The notes under the pieces: generated by a model | The model's database searches: none | What the model was told of the DNA's origin: nothing | What the model saw: the letters and a program-made list of their open reading frames with translations, nothing else | Assembly (NCBI RefSeq): GCF_963678635.1 | Contig: NC_087065.1 | Coordinates: forward strand, 59,794,754-59,858,753 | DNA: 64,000 nt | Origin: Symsagittifera roscoffensis | Taxonomy: Eukaryota; Xenacoelomorpha; Acoela; Convolutidae | Direction: 5' to 3' | Translations under genes and position numbers: made by a program | Part shown: one piece after another, positions 1-13,118 of the stretch | Numbering within the stretch: position 1 is the first letter of the stretch | Layout: the number at the start of each line of letters is the position of its first letter

Positions 1-2489
1 AATTGTTGCTTTTGCTTGATTGTGATGAATTATGCACCACTTTGACAAAATTGATAACAATTACCGAAATTAATCTGATGATTTTCATTTTTTTAATTTC
101 AATTTAAATTAGCTGATTATTTCGTATGATTTCAGAGTTATTGGTTTTTATCACTGTCCAGTTTGTGTTCCAAACTTTTAAGTTGGCTGTTATGGCTTAA
201 GTACGAGGTTTTTTTTCTGATTGTTAGTAACTGTGATGAGCATATGCACCAAGTTGATTTGAATGTTAAAAACTACCTTTCTGACAGTTTTCAGTTTTTT
301 GGTAAAATATCAATCAGATTAATTCGCTTTTCTTTGCCTCCGTCTTCGTTTCTATTAGAAGCGTGGAATCGTTGGATTATGCATGTGTGAATTTTCCTGT
401 TGTGAGTTTTGTAGTCGATTGGAATTTTTTGCTTTTGCTGGATTGTGATTAATTATGCACCACTTTGACAAAAATGATAACAACTACTGAAATGAATCTG
501 ATGATTTTCGTTTTTTAAATTTCAATTTAATTTTGCTGCTTATTTTGTATGATTTCAGAGTTATTGATTTTTATCAATGTCCAGGTTGTGTTCCAAACTT
601 TTAAGTTGGCTGTTATGGCTAAAGTACGAGGTTTTTTTTCTGATTGTTAGTAACTGTGATGAGCATATGCACCACGTTGATTTGAGTGATAAAAACTACC
701 TCTCTGACTGTTTTTAATTTTTTGGTAAAATATCAATCAGATTAATTCGCTTCTCTTTGCCTCCGTCTTCCTTACTATTAGAAGCGTGGAATCGTTGGAT
801 TATGCATGTGTGAATTTTCCTGTTGTGAGTTTTGTAGTCGATTGGAAATTGTTGCTTTTGCTGGATTGTGATTAATTATGCACCACTTTGACAAAAATGA
901 TAACAACTACTGAATTGAATCTGATGATTTTCGTTTTTTTGAATTCAATTTAATTTTGCTGCTTATTTTGTATGATTTCAGAGTTATTGATTTTTATTAA
1001 TGTCCAGGTTGTGTTCCGAACTTTTATGTTGGCTGTTGTGGCTAAGGTAAGAGGTATTTTTTTTCTGATTGTTGGTAACTGTGATGAGCATATGCACCAC
1101 GTTAATTTGAGCGATAAAAACGACCTCTCTGACTGTTTTTTAGTTTTTTTGATAAAATATCAATCAGAATAATTCGCTTTTCTCTGCCTCCGTTTTCGTG
1201 ACTATAAGAAGCGTGGAATCGTTGGATTATCCTTGTGTGGATTTTCCTGTTCTGAATTTTGTAGTCGATTGGAAATTGTTGCTTTTGCTTGATTGTGATG
1301 AATTATGCACCACTTTGACAAAAATGATAACAACTACTGAAATGAATCTGATGGTTTTCATTTTTTTAATTTCAATTTATTTTTGCTGCTTATTTCTTAT
1401 GATTTCAGAGTTATTGATTTTAATCAATGTCCAGGTTGTGTTCCAAACTTTAAGTTGGCTGTTATGGCTAAAGTACGAGGTATTTTTTTCTGATTGTTGG
1501 TAACTGTGATGAGCATATGCACCACGTTGATTTGAGTGATAAAAACTACCTCTCTGACTGTTTTTAATTTTTGGTAAAATATCAATCAGATTAATTCGCT
1601 TTTCTTTGCCCCCGTTTCTGTTACTCTTAGAAGCTTAGAAGCGTGGAATCGTTGGATTATCCTTGTGTGAATTTCCCTATTGTGAGTTTTGTAATCGATT
1701 GGAAATTGTTGCTTTTGCTGGATTGTGATGAATTATGCACCACTTTGACAAAAATGATAACAACTACTGAAATGAATCTGATGATTTTCATTTTTTTAAT
1801 TTCAATTCAATTTTGCTGCTTATTTCGTATGATTTCAGAGTTATTGATTTTTATCAATGTCCAGGTTGTGTTCCAAACTTTAAGTTGGCTGTTATGGCTA
1901 AAGTACGAGATATTTTTTTCTGATTGTTGGTAACTGTGATGAGCATATGCACCACGTTGATTTGAGTGATGAAAACTACCTCTCTGACTGTTTTTTAGTT
2001 TTTTGGTAAAATATCAATCAGATTAATTCGCTTTTCTTTGCGTCCGTTTCTGTTACTATTAGATGCGTGGAATCGTTGGATTATCCTTGTGTGAATTTTC
2101 CTGTTCTGAATTTTGTAGTCGATTGGAAATTGTTGCTTTTGCTTGATTGTGATGAATTATGCACCACTTTGACAAAAATGATAACAACTACTGAAATGAA
2201 TCTGATGATTTTCATTTTTTTTAATTTCAATTCAATTTTGCTGCTTATTTCGTATGATTTCAGAGTTATTGATTTTTATCAATGTCCAGGTTGTGTTCCA
2301 AACTTTAAGTTGACTGTTATGGCTAAATTACGAGGTATTTTTTTTCTGATTGTTTGTAACTGTGATGAGCATATGCACCACGTTGATTTGAGTGATAAAA
2401 ACTACCTCTCTGACTGTTTTTAATTTTTTGGTAAAATATCAATCAGATTAATTCGCTTTTCTTTGCCTCCGTTTCTGTTACTATTAGAA
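1..2489 (+). repeat. F-unit block, left end
   Basis: The window opens about 64 bp inside a unit. Anchors lie at 361, 784, 1211, 1641 and 2065, with spacings of 423, 427, 430, 424 and 425 bp. The units differ in TTGTGAG versus TTCTGAA after the anchor and in TTCCAAAC versus TTCCGAAC. Nothing other than satellite sequence is present. Confidence 0.92.
1627..1642 (+). repeat. 8-bp tandem duplication TTAGAAGC x2
   Basis: The octamer TTAGAAGC is present twice in a row immediately before the anchor at 1641, where other units have one copy. This explains most of the 430-bp length of the preceding unit. It looks like replication slippage. Confidence 0.85.
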
Positions 2490-4563
2490 GCGTGGAATCG
2501 TTGGATTATCCTTGTGTGAATTTTCCTGTTCTGAATTTTGTAGTCGATTGGAAATTTTTGCTTTTGCTGGATTGTGATGAATTATGCACCACTTTGATGC
2601 ACCACTTTTATCAATGTCCAGGTTGTATTCCAAACTTTTAAGTTGGCTGTTATGGCTAAAGTAGGAGGTTTTTTTCTGATTGTTGGTAACTGTGATGAGC
2701 ATATGCACCACGTTGATTTGAGTGATAAAAACTACCTCTCTGACTGTTTTTTAGTTTTTTTGATAAAATATCAATCAGAATAATTCGCTTTTCTCTGCAT
2801 CCGTTTTCGTGACTATAAGAAGCGTGGAATCGTTGGATTATCCTTGTGTGAATTTTCCTGTTCTGAATTTTGTAGTCGATTGGAAATTGTTGCTTTTGCT
2901 TGATTGTGATGAATTATGCACCACTTTGACAAAAATGACAACAACTACTGAAATGAATCTGATGATTTTCATTTTTTTAATTTCAATTTATTTTTGCTGC
3001 TTATTTCTTATGATTTCAGAGTTATTGATTTTAATCAATGTCCAGGTTGTGTTCCAAACTTTAAGTTGGCTGTTATGGCTAAAGTACGAGGTATTTTTTT
3101 TCTGATTGTTGGTAACTGTGATGAGCATATGCACCACGTTGATTTGAGTGATATAAACTACCTCTCTGACTGTTTTTAATTTTTTGGTAAAATATCAATC
3201 AGATTAATTCGCTTTTCTTTGCCTCCGTTTCTGTTACTATTAGAAGCGTGGAATCGTTGGATTATCCTTGTGTGAATTTTCATATTTTGAGTATTGTAAT
3301 CGATTGGAAATTGTTGCTTTTGCTGGATTGTGATGAATTATGCACCACTTTGACAAAAATGATAACAACTACTGAAAGGAATCTGATGATTTTCATTTTT
3401 TTAATTTCAATTCAATTTTGCTGCTCATTTCGTATGATTTCAGAGTTATTGATTTTTATCAATGTACAGGTTGTGTTCCAAACTTTTAAGTTGGCTGTTA
3501 TGGCTAAAGTACGAGGTATTTTTTTTCTGATTGTTGGTAACTGTGATGAGCATATGCACCACGTTGATTTGAGTGATAAAAACTACCTCTCTGACTGTTT
3601 TTAATTTTTTGGTAAAATATCAATCAGATTAATTCGCTTTTCTTTGCCCCCGTTTCTGTTACTATTAGAAGCGTGGAATCGTTGGATTATCCTTGTGTGA
3701 ATTTTCCTGTTCTGAATTTGGTAGTCGATTGGAAATTGTTGCTTTTGCTGGATTGTGATGAATTATGCACCACTTTGATGCACCACTTTTATCAATGTCT
3801 AGGTTGTATTCCAAACTTTTAAGTTGGCTGTTATGGCTAAAGTAGGAGGTTTTTTTTTCTGATTGTTGGTAAGTGTGATGAGCATATGCACCACGTTGAT
3901 TTGAGTGATAAAAACTACCTCTCTGACTGTTTTTTAGTTCTTTTGATAAAATATCAATCAGAATAATTCGCTTTTCTCTGCCTCCGTTTTCGTGACTATA
4001 AGAAGCGTGGAATCGTTGGATTATCCTTGTGTGAATTTTCCTGTTCTGAATTTTGTAGTCGATTGGAAATTGTTGCTTTTGCTTGATTGTGATGAATTAT
4101 GCACCACTTTGACAAAAATGATAACAACTACTGAAATGAATCTGATGATTTTCATTTTTTTAATTTCAATTTTATTTTTGCTGCTTATTTCTTATGATTT
4201 CAGAGTTATTGATTTTAATCAATGTCCAGGTTGTGTTCCAAACTTTAAGTTGGCTGTTATGGCTAAAGTACGAGGTATTTTTTTCTGATTGTTGGCAACT
4301 GTGATGAGCATATGCACCACGTTGATTTGAGTGATAAAAACTACCTCTCTGACTGTTTTTAATTTTTTGGTAAAATATCAATCAGATTAATTCGCTTTTC
4401 TTTGCCTCCGTTTTCGTTACTATTAGAAGCGTGGAATCGTTGGATTATCCTTGTGTGAATTTTCCTGTTGTGAGTTTTGTAGTCGATTGGAAATTGTTGG
4501 TTTTGCTGGATTGTGATTAATTATGCACCACTTTGACAAAAATGATAACAACTACTGAAATGA
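2200..4563 (+). repeat. ~2364-bp hexamer repeat, copy 1
   Basis: Two consecutive F-F-C trimers form a larger unit that recurs with a shift of 2364-2365 bp. Diagnostic variants shared with copy 2 are GGCTAAATTACGAGG, GAAAGGAATCTGATG, TGCTCATTTCG and GGATTGTGATTAATT. Edges are approximate because both copies fade into related F sequence. Confidence 0.78.
2490..2821 (+). repeat. C-type unit (332 bp), exemplar
   Basis: After GCACCACTTTGATGCACCAC the sequence jumps straight to TTTTATCAATGTCCAGG, so the A-rich and poly-T blocks, the TTGCTGC block and the left hairpin arm are missing. The net loss is about 93 bp, and the junction carries a 13-bp duplication of the TGCACCACTTT motif. The same junction occurs in the units starting at 3671, 4854, 6035, 7646, 10731, 12119, 12453, 12785, 14416, 14951, 15283, 15815, 16148, 16680, 17414 and 22157, and in versions with an extra 13-bp copy at 13321, 13867, 17746, 18941, 19489 and 53762. 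A shared junction implies a single origin followed by spread. Confidence 0.9.
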
Positions 4564-6930
4564 ATCTGATGATTTTCATTTTTTTTAATTTCAATTCAAT
4601 TTTGCTGCTTATTTCGTATGATTTCAGAGTTATTGATTTTTATCAATGTCCAGGTTGTGTTCCAAACTTTAAGTTGGCTGTTATGGCTAAATTACGAGGT
4701 ATTTTATTTCTGATTGTTTGTAACTGTGATGAGCATATGCACCACGTTGATTTGAGTGATAAAAACTACCTCTCTGACTGTTTTTAGTTTTTTGGTAAAA
4801 TATCAATCAGATTAATTCGCTTTTCTTTGCCTCCGTTTCTGTTACTATTAGAAGCGTGGAATCGTTGGATTATCCTTGTGTGAATTTTCCTGTTCTGAAT
4901 TTTGTAGTCGATTGGAAATTTTTGCTTTTGCTGGATTGTGATGAATTATGCACCACTTTGATGCACCACTTTTATCAATGTCCAGGTTGTATTCCAAACT
5001 TTTAAGTTGGCTGTTATGGCTAAAGTAGGAGGTTTTTTTTCTGATTGTTGGTAACTGTGACGAGCATATGCACCACGTTGATTTGAGTGATAAAAACTAC
5101 CTCTCTGACTGTTTTTTAGTTTTTTTGATAAAATATCAATCAGAATAATTCGCTTTTCTCTGCCTCCGTTTTCGTGACTATAAGAAGCGTGGAATCGTTG
5201 GATTATCCTTGTGTGAATTTTCCTGTTCTGAATTTTGTAGTCGATTGGAAATTGTTGCTTTTGCTTGATTGTGTTGAATTATGCACCACTTTGACAAAAA
5301 TGACAACAACTACTGAAATGAATCTGATGATATTCATTTTTTTAATTTCAATTTATTTTTGCTGCTTATTTCTTATGATTTCAGAGTTATTGATTTTAAT
5401 CAATGTCCAGGTTGTGTTCCAAACTTTAAGTTGGCTGTTATGGCTAAAGTACGAGGTATTTTTTTTCTGATTGTTGGTAACTGTGATGAGCATATGCACC
5501 ACGTTGATTTGAGTGATAAAAAGTACCTCTCTGACTGTTTTTAATTTTTTGGTAAAATATCAATCAGATTAATTCGCTTTTCTTTGCCTCCGTTTCTGTT
5601 ACTATTAGAAGCGTGGAATCGTTGGATTATCCTTGTGTGAATTTTCATATTTTGAGTTTTGTAATCGATTGGAAATTGTTGCTTTTGCTGGATTGTGATG
5701 AATTATGCACCACTTTGACAAAAATGATAACAACTACTGAAAGGAATCTGATGATTTTCATTTTTTTAATTTCAATTCAATTTTGCTGCTCATTTCGTAT
5801 GATTTCAGAGTTATTGATTTTTATCAATGTACAGGTTGTGTTCCAAACTTTTAAGTTGGCTGTTATGGCTAAAGTACGAGGTATTTTTTTCTGATTGTTG
5901 GTAACTGTGATGAGCATATGCACCACGTTGATTTGAGTGATAAAAACTACCTCTCTGACTGTTTTTAATTTTTTGGTAAAATATCAATCAGATTAATTCG
6001 CTTTTCTTTGCCCCCGTTTCTGTTACTATTAGAAGCGTGGAATCGTTGGATTATCCTTGTGTGAATTTTCCTGTTCTGAATTTGGTAGTCGATTGGAAAT
6101 TGTTGCTTTTGCTGGATTGTGATGAATTATGCACCACTTTGATGCACCACTTTTATCAATGTCTAGGTTGTATTCCAAACTTTTAAGTTGGCTGTTATGG
6201 CTAAAGTAGGAGGTTTTTTTTTCTGATTGTTGGTAACTGTGATGAGCATATGCACCACGTTGATTTGAGTGATAAAAACTACCTCTCTGACTGTTTTTTA
6301 GTTCTTTTGATAAAATATCAATCAGAATAATTCGCTTTTCTCTGCCTCCGTTTTCGTGACTATAAGAAGCGTGGAATCGTTGGATTATCCTTGTGTGAAT
6401 TTTCCTGTTCTGAATTTTGTAGTCGATTGGAAATTGTTGCTTTTGCTTGATTGTGATGAATTATGCACCACTTTGACAAAAATGATAACAACTACTGAAA
6501 TGAATCTGATGATTTTCATTTTTTTAATTTCAATTTATTTTTGCTGCTTATTTCTTATGATTTCAGAGTTATTGATTTTAATCAATGTCCAGCCAGGTTG
6601 TGTTCCAAACTTTAAGTTGGCTGTTATGGCTAAAGTACGAGGTATTTTTTTTCTGATTGTTGGTAACTGTGATGAGCATATGCACCACGTTGATTTGAGT
6701 GATAAAAACTACCTCTCTGACTGTTTTTAATTTTTTGGTAAAATATCAATCAGATTAATTCGCTTTTCTTTGCCTCCGTTTTCGTTACTATTAGAAGCGT
6801 GGAATCGTTGGATTATCCTTGTGTGAATTTTCCTGTTGTGAGTTTTGTAGTCGATTGGAAATTGTTGGTTTTGCTGGATTGTGATTAATTATGCACCACT
6901 TTGACAAAAATGATAACAACTACTGAAATG
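4564..6930 (+). repeat. ~2364-bp hexamer repeat, copy 2
   Basis: This segment carries the same diagnostic variants, in the same order, as the preceding 2.36 kb. It diverges after about 6940, where the poly-T block and TTAATGCCCAGG belong to another subfamily. One difference is a 4-bp duplication near its end (CCAG twice at 6589-6596). Confidence 0.76.
6589..6596 (+). repeat. 4-bp tandem duplication CCAG x2
   Basis: GTCCAGCCAGG replaces the usual GTCCAGG, making this F unit 428 bp. It is a private slippage event and marks this copy of the hexamer. Confidence 0.85.
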
Positions 6931-8400
6931 AATCTGATGATTTTCTTTTTTTTTATTTCATTTTAATTTTGCTGCTTATTTCGTATGATTTCAGAGTTAT
7001 TGATTTTTATTAATGCCCAGGTTGTGTTCCGAACTTTTAAGTTGGCTGTTGTGGCTAAAATACGAGGTATTTTTTTTCTGATTGTTGGTAACTGTGATGA
7101 GCATATGCACCACGTTGATTTGAGTGATAAAAACTACCTCTCTGACTGTTTTTAAGTTTTTGGTAAAATATCAATCAGAATAATTCGCTTTTCTCTGCCT
7201 CCGTTTTCGTGACTATAAGAAGCGTGGAATCGTTAGATTATCCTTGTGTGAGTTTTCCTGTTCTGAATTTTGTAGTCGATTGGAAATTGTTGCTTTTGCT
7301 TGATTGTGATGAATTATGCACCACTTTGACAAAAATGATAACAACTACTGAGATGAATCTGATGATTTTCATTTTTTTAATTTCATTTTAATTTTGCTGC
7401 TTATTTCGTATGATTTCAGAGTTATTGATTTTAATCAATGTCCAGGTTGTGTTCCAAACTTTAAGTTGGCTGTTATGGCTAAAGTACGAGGTATTTTTTT
7501 CTGATTGTTGGTAACTGTGATGAGCATATGCACCACGTTGATTTGAGTGATAAAAACTACCTCTCTGACTGTTTTTAATTTTTTTGGTAAAATATCAATC
7601 AGGTTAATTCGCTTTTCTTTGCCCCCGTTTCTGTTACTATTAGAAGCGTGGAATCGTTGGATTATCCTTGTGTGAATTTTCCTGTTCTGAATTTTGTAGT
7701 CGATTGGAAATTGTTGCTTTTGCTGGATTGTGATGAATTATGCACCACTTTGATGCACCACTTTTATCAATGTCCAGGTTGTATTCCAAACTTTTAAGTT
7801 GGCTGTTATGGCTAAAGTAGGAGGTTTTTTTTCTGATTGTTGGTAACTGTGATGAGCATATGCACCACGTTGATTTGAGTGATAAAAACTACCTCTCTGA
7901 CTGTTTTTTAGTTCTTTTGATAAAATATCAATCAGAATAATTCGCTTTTCTCTGCCTCCGTTTTCGTGACTATAAGAAGCGTGGAATCGTTGGATTATCC
8001 TTGTGTGAATTTTCCTGTTCTGAATTTTGTAGTCGATTGGAAATTGTTGCTTTTGCTTGATTGTGATGAATTATGCACCACTTTGACAAAAATGATAACA
8101 ACTACTGAAATGAATCTGATGATTTTCATTTTTTTAATTTCAATTTATTTTTGCTGCTTATTTCTTATGATTTCAGAGTTATTGATTTTAATCAATGTCC
8201 AGGTTGTGTTCCAAACTTTAAGTTGGCTGTTATGGCTAAAGTACGAGGTATTTTTTCTGATTGTTGGTAACTGTGATGAGCATATGCACCACGTTGATTT
8301 GAGTGATAAAAACTACCTCTCTGACTGTTTTTAATTTTTTGGTAAAATATCAATCAGATTAATTCGCTTTTCTTTGCCTCCGTTTCTGTTACTATTAGAA

Positions 8401-10528
8401 GCGTGGAATCGTTGCATTATCCTTGTGTGAATTTTCATATTGTGAGTTTTGTAATCGATTGGAAATTGTTGCTTTTGCTGGATTGTGATGAATTATGCAC
8501 CACTTTGACAAAAATGATAACAACTACTGAAATGAATCTGATGATTTTCATTTTTTTAATTTCACTTCAATTTTGCTGCTCAATTCGTATGATTTCAGAG
8601 TTATTGATTTTTATCAATGTACAGGTTGTGTTCCAAACTTTTAAGTTGGCTGTTATGGCTAAAGTACGAGGTATTTTTTTTCTGATTGTTGGTAACTGTG
8701 ATGAGCATATGCACCACGTTGATTTGAGTGATAAAAACTACCTCTCTGACTGTTTTTAATTTTTTGGTAAAATATCAATCAGATTAATTCGCTTTTCTTT
8801 GCCTCCGTTTCTGTTACTATTAGAAGCGTGGAATCGTTGCATTATCCTTGTGTGAATTTTCATATTGTGAGTTTTGTAATCGATTGGAAATTGTTGCTTT
8901 TGCTGGATTGTGATGAATTATGCACCACTTTGACAAAAATGATAACAACTACTGAAATGAATCTGATGATTTTCATTTTTTTAATTTCAATTCAATTTTG
9001 CTGCTCATTTCGTATGATTTCAGAGTTATTGATTTTTATCAATGTACAGGTTGTGTTCCAAACTTTTAAGTTGGCTGTTATGGCTAAAGTACGAGGTATT
9101 TTTTTTTCTGATTGTTGGTAACTGTGATGAGCATATGCACCACGTTGATTTGAGTGATAAAAACTACCTCTCTGACTGTTTTTAATTTTTTGGTAAAATA
9201 TCAATCAGATTAAATCGCTTTTCTTTGCCTCCGTTTTCGTTACTATAAGAAGCGTGGAATCGTTGGATTATCCTTGTGTGAATTTTCCTGTTGTGAGTTT
9301 TGTAGTCGATTGGAAATTGTTGCTTTTGCTGGATTGTGATGAATTATGCACTACTTTGACAAAAATGATATTAACTACTGAAATGAATCTGATGATTTTC
9401 ATTTTTTTAATATCAATTTATTTTTGTTGCTTATTTCTTATGATTTCAGAGTTATTGATTTTTATCGATGTCCAGGTTGTGTTCCAAAATTTTAAGTTGG
9501 CTGTTATGGCTAAAGTACAAGGTATTTTTTTTCTGATTGTTGGTGACTGTGATAAGCATATGCACCACGTTGATTTGAGTGATAAAAACTACCTCTCTGA
9601 CTTTTTTAAATTTTTTGGTAAAATATCAATCAGATTAATTCGCTTTTCTTTGCCTCCGTTTTCGTTACTAATAGAAGCGTGGAATCGTTGGATTATCCAT
9701 GTGTGAATTTTCCTGTTGTGAGTTTTGTAGTCGATTGGAAATTGTTGGTTTTGCTGGATTGTGATTAATTATGCACCACTTTGACAAAAATGATAACATC
9801 TACTGAAATGAATCTGATGATTTTCTTTTTTATTAGTTTCATTTTAAGTTTGCTGCTTATTTCGTATGATTTCAGAGTTATTGATTTTTATTAATGCCCA
9901 GGTTGTGTTCCGAACTTTTAAGTTGGCTGTTGTGGCTAAAATACGAGGTATTTTTTTTTCTGATTGTTGGTAACTGTGATGAGCATATGCACCACGTTGA
10001 TTTGAGTGATAAAAACTACCTCTCTGACTGTTTTTAAGTTTTTGGTAAAATATCAATCAGAATAATTCGCTTTTCTCTGCCTCCGTTTTCGTGACTATAA
10101 GAAGCGTGGAATCGTTAGATTATCCTTGTGTGAGTTTTCCTGTTCTGAATTTTGTAGTCGATTGGAAATTGTTGCTTTTGCTTGATTGTGATGAATTATG
10201 CACCACGTTGACAAAATTGATAACAACTACTTAAATGAATCTGATGATATTCATTTTTTTAATTTCAATTTATTTTTGCTGCTTATTTCGTATGATTTTA
10301 GAGTTATAGATTTTTATTAATGTCCAGGTTGTGTTCCAAACTTTTAAGTTGGCTGTTATGGCTAAAGTACGAGGTATTTTTTTCTGATTGTTAGTAACTG
10401 TGATGAGCATATGCACCACGTTGATTTGAGTGATAAAAACTACCTCTCTGACTGTTTTTAAGTTTTTTGATAAAATATCAATCAGAATAATTCGCTTTTC
10501 TCTGCCTCCATTTTCGTGACTATAAGAA
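8401..10528 (+). repeat. F-unit block
   Basis: Anchors are 8401, 8826, 9252, 9677 and 10104 (spacings 425, 426, 425, 427, 425). The first two units are near-identical neighbours sharing GTTGCATTATCC and TGAATTTTCATATTG. The 10104 unit carries CGTTAGATTATCC, also seen at 7222 and 11492. Confidence 0.9.
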
Positions 10529-11154
10529 GCGTGGAATCGTTGTATTATCCTTGTATGAATTTTCCTGTTGTGAGTTTTGTAGTCGATTGGAAATTGTTGC
10601 TTTTGCTGGATTGTGATGAATTATGCACCACTTTGACAAAAATGATAACAACTACTGAAATGAATCTGATGATTTTCTTTTTTTTAATTTCAATTTAATT
10701 TTGCTGCCTCCGTTTTTGTTACTATTAGAAGCGTGGAATCGTTTGATTATCCTCGTGTGCATTTTCCTGTTGTGAGTTTTGTAGTCGATTGGAAATTGTT
10801 GCTTTTGCTGGATTGTGATGAATTATGCACCACTTTGATGCACCACTTTTATCAATGTCCAGGTTGTATTCCAAACTTTTAAGTTGGCTGTTATAGGTAA
10901 AGTACGAGGTATTTTTTTTTCTGATTGTTGGTTACTGTGATGAGCATATGCACCACCTTGATTTGAGTGATAAAAACTACATCTCTGACTGTTTTTAATT
11001 TTTTGGTAAAATATCAATCAGATTATTTCGCTTTTCTTTGCCTCCGTTTTCGTTACTATTAGAAGCGTGGAATCTTTGGATTATCTATGTGTGAATTTTC
11101 CTGTTGTGAGTTTTGTTGTCGATTGGAAATTGTTGCTTTTGCTGGATTGTGATG
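9767..11154 (+). repeat. 1388-bp tandem duplication, copy 1 (part F, F, B, C, part F)
   Basis: This stretch reappears 1388 bp downstream with no difference that I could see by eye. Shared private variants include GATAACATCTACTG, TTTATTAGTTTCATT, GACAAAATTGATAAC, TGCCTCCATTTTCG, TTGTATTATCC and GTTATAGGTAAAG. The left edge falls near 9767, because upstream bases (TTGATTAATT versus TTGATGAATT) differ. Such low divergence suggests a recent duplication by unequal exchange. Confidence 0.88.
10529..10730 (+). repeat. B-type half-unit (202 bp), exemplar
   Basis: The unit runs normally to TTTTGCTGC and then continues as CTCCGTTTTTGTTACTATTAG, the last bases before the next anchor. The whole A half is missing except its final 30 bp or so. 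The join is between TTGCTGC of the B half and TTGCCTCC of the A half, which occupy matching places in the two halves about 223 bp apart. Other B units start at 11917, 13119, 13665, 14213, 14749, 15613, 16478, 17010, 17211, 19287 and 21955. All are 201-203 bp. Confidence 0.9.
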
Positions 11155-12542
11155 AATTATGCACCACTTTGACAAAAATGATAACATCTACTGAAATGAA
11201 TCTGATGATTTTCTTTTTTATTAGTTTCATTTTAAGTTTGCTGCTTATTTCGTATGATTTCAGAGTTATTGATTTTTATTAATGCCCAGGTTGTGTTCCG
11301 AACTTTTAAGTTGGCTGTTGTGGCTAAAATACGAGGTATTTTTTTTTCTGATTGTTGGTAACTGTGATGAGCATATGCACCACGTTGATTTGAGTGATAA
11401 AAACTACCTCTCTGACTGTTTTTAAGTTTTTGGTAAAATATCAATCAGAATAATTCGCTTTTCTCTGCCTCCGTTTTCGTGACTATAAGAAGCGTGGAAT
11501 CGTTAGATTATCCTTGTGTGAGTTTTCCTGTTCTGAATTTTGTAGTCGATTGGAAATTGTTGCTTTTGCTTGATTGTGATGAATTATGCACCACGTTGAC
11601 AAAATTGATAACAACTACTTAAATGAATCTGATGATATTCATTTTTTTAATTTCAATTTATTTTTGCTGCTTATTTCGTATGATTTTAGAGTTATAGATT
11701 TTTATTAATGTCCAGGTTGTGTTCCAAACTTTTAAGTTGGCTGTTATGGCTAAAGTACGAGGTATTTTTTTCTGATTGTTAGTAACTGTGATGAGCATAT
11801 GCACCACGTTGATTTGAGTGATAAAAACTACCTCTCTGACTGTTTTTAAGTTTTTTGATAAAATATCAATCAGAATAATTCGCTTTTCTCTGCCTCCATT
11901 TTCGTGACTATAAGAAGCGTGGAATCGTTGTATTATCCTTGTATGAATTTTCCTGTTGTGAGTTTTGTAGTCGATTGGAAATTGTTGCTTTTGCTGGATT
12001 GTGATGAATTATGCACCACTTTGACAAAAATGATAACAACTACTGAAATGAATCTGATGATTTTCTTTTTTTTAATTTCAATTTAATTTTGCTGCCTCCG
12101 TTTTTGTTACTATTAGAAGCGTGGAATCGTTTGATTATCCTCGTGTGCATTTTCCTGTTGTGAGTTTTGTAGTCGATTGGAAATTGTTGCTTTTGCTGGA
12201 TTGTGATGAATTATGCACCACTTTGATGCACCACTTTTATCAATGTCCAGGTTGTATTCCAAACTTTTAAGTTGGCTGTTATAGGTAAAGTACGAGGTAT
12301 TTTTTTTTCTGATTGTTGGTTACTGTGATGAGCATATGCACCACCTTGATTTGAGTGATAAAAACTACATCTCTGACTGTTTTTAATTTTTTGGTAAAAT
12401 ATCAATCAGATTATTTCGCTTTTCTTTGCCTCCGTTTTCGTTACTATTAGAAGCGTGGAATCTTTGGATTATCTATGTGTGAATTTTCCTGTTGTGAGTT
12501 TTGTTGTCGATTGGAAATTGTTGCTTTTGCTGGATTGTGATG
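11155..12542 (+). repeat. 1388-bp tandem duplication, copy 2
   Basis: This is the second copy of the preceding block, with anchors 11492, 11917, 12119 and 12453 matching 10104, 10529, 10731 and 11065. Similarity ends near 12560, where copy 1 continues as an F unit (TTTGACAAAA) but copy 2 continues as a C-type unit (TTTGATGCACC). The breakpoint therefore lies at or near the C-type junction. Confidence 0.87.
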
Positions 12543-13118
12543 AATTATGCACCACTTTGATGCACCACTTTTATCAATGTCCAGGTTGTGTTCCAAACTT
12601 TTAGGTTGGCTGTTATGGTTAAAGTACGAGGTATTTTTTTCTGATTGTTGGTAACTGTGATGAGCATATGCACCACGTTGATTTGAGTGATAAAAACTAC
12701 CTTTCCGACTGTTTTTAGTTTTTTGGTAAAATATCAATCAGATTAATGCGCTTTTCTTTGCCTCGGTTTTCGTGACTATAAGAAGCGTGGAATCGTTGGA
12801 TTATCCTTGTGTGAATTTTCCTGTTGTGAGTTTTGTAGTCGATTGGAAATTGTTGCTTTTGCTGGATTGTGATGAATAATGCACCACTTTGATGCACCAC
12901 TTTTATCAATGTCCAGGTTGTGTTCCAAACTTTTAAGTTGGCTGTTATGGCTAAAGTACGTGGTATTTTTTTTTCTGATTGTTGGTAACTGTGATGAGCA
13001 TATGCACTACGTTGATTTGAGTGATAAAAACTACCTTTCTGACTGTTTTTAGTTTTTTGGTAAAGTATCAATCAGATTAATGCGCTTTTCTTTGCCTCCG
13101 TTTTCGTTACTTTTAGAA
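12453..13118 (+). repeat. Two C-type units in tandem
   Basis: Anchors at 12453 and 12785 bound C-type units of 332 and 334 bp. The first keeps the TTTGGATTATCTATG front of the 11065 F unit, so the C deletion and this front sequence have been recombined. Confidence 0.85.

Larger units (their letters stand above)
2490..8400 (+). repeat. F-F-C higher-order repeat domain (~1182 bp)
   Basis: C-type units start at 2490, 3671, 4854, 6035 and 7646, with two F units after each except 6035, which has three. The spacings between C units are 1181, 1183, 1181 and 1611 bp. Anchors of the F units are 2822, 3246, 4005, 4429, 5187, 5611, 6369, 6797, 7222 and 7979. The regular placement of the shortened unit defines a trimeric higher-order repeat. 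Confidence 0.88.

Noticed and set aside
9254-9706. 150-codon open frame with hydrophobic, membrane-like stretches
   Set aside because: The hydrophobic look comes from T-rich codons in the poly-T block. The frame exists because this copy has changed or lost stops present in its sister units.
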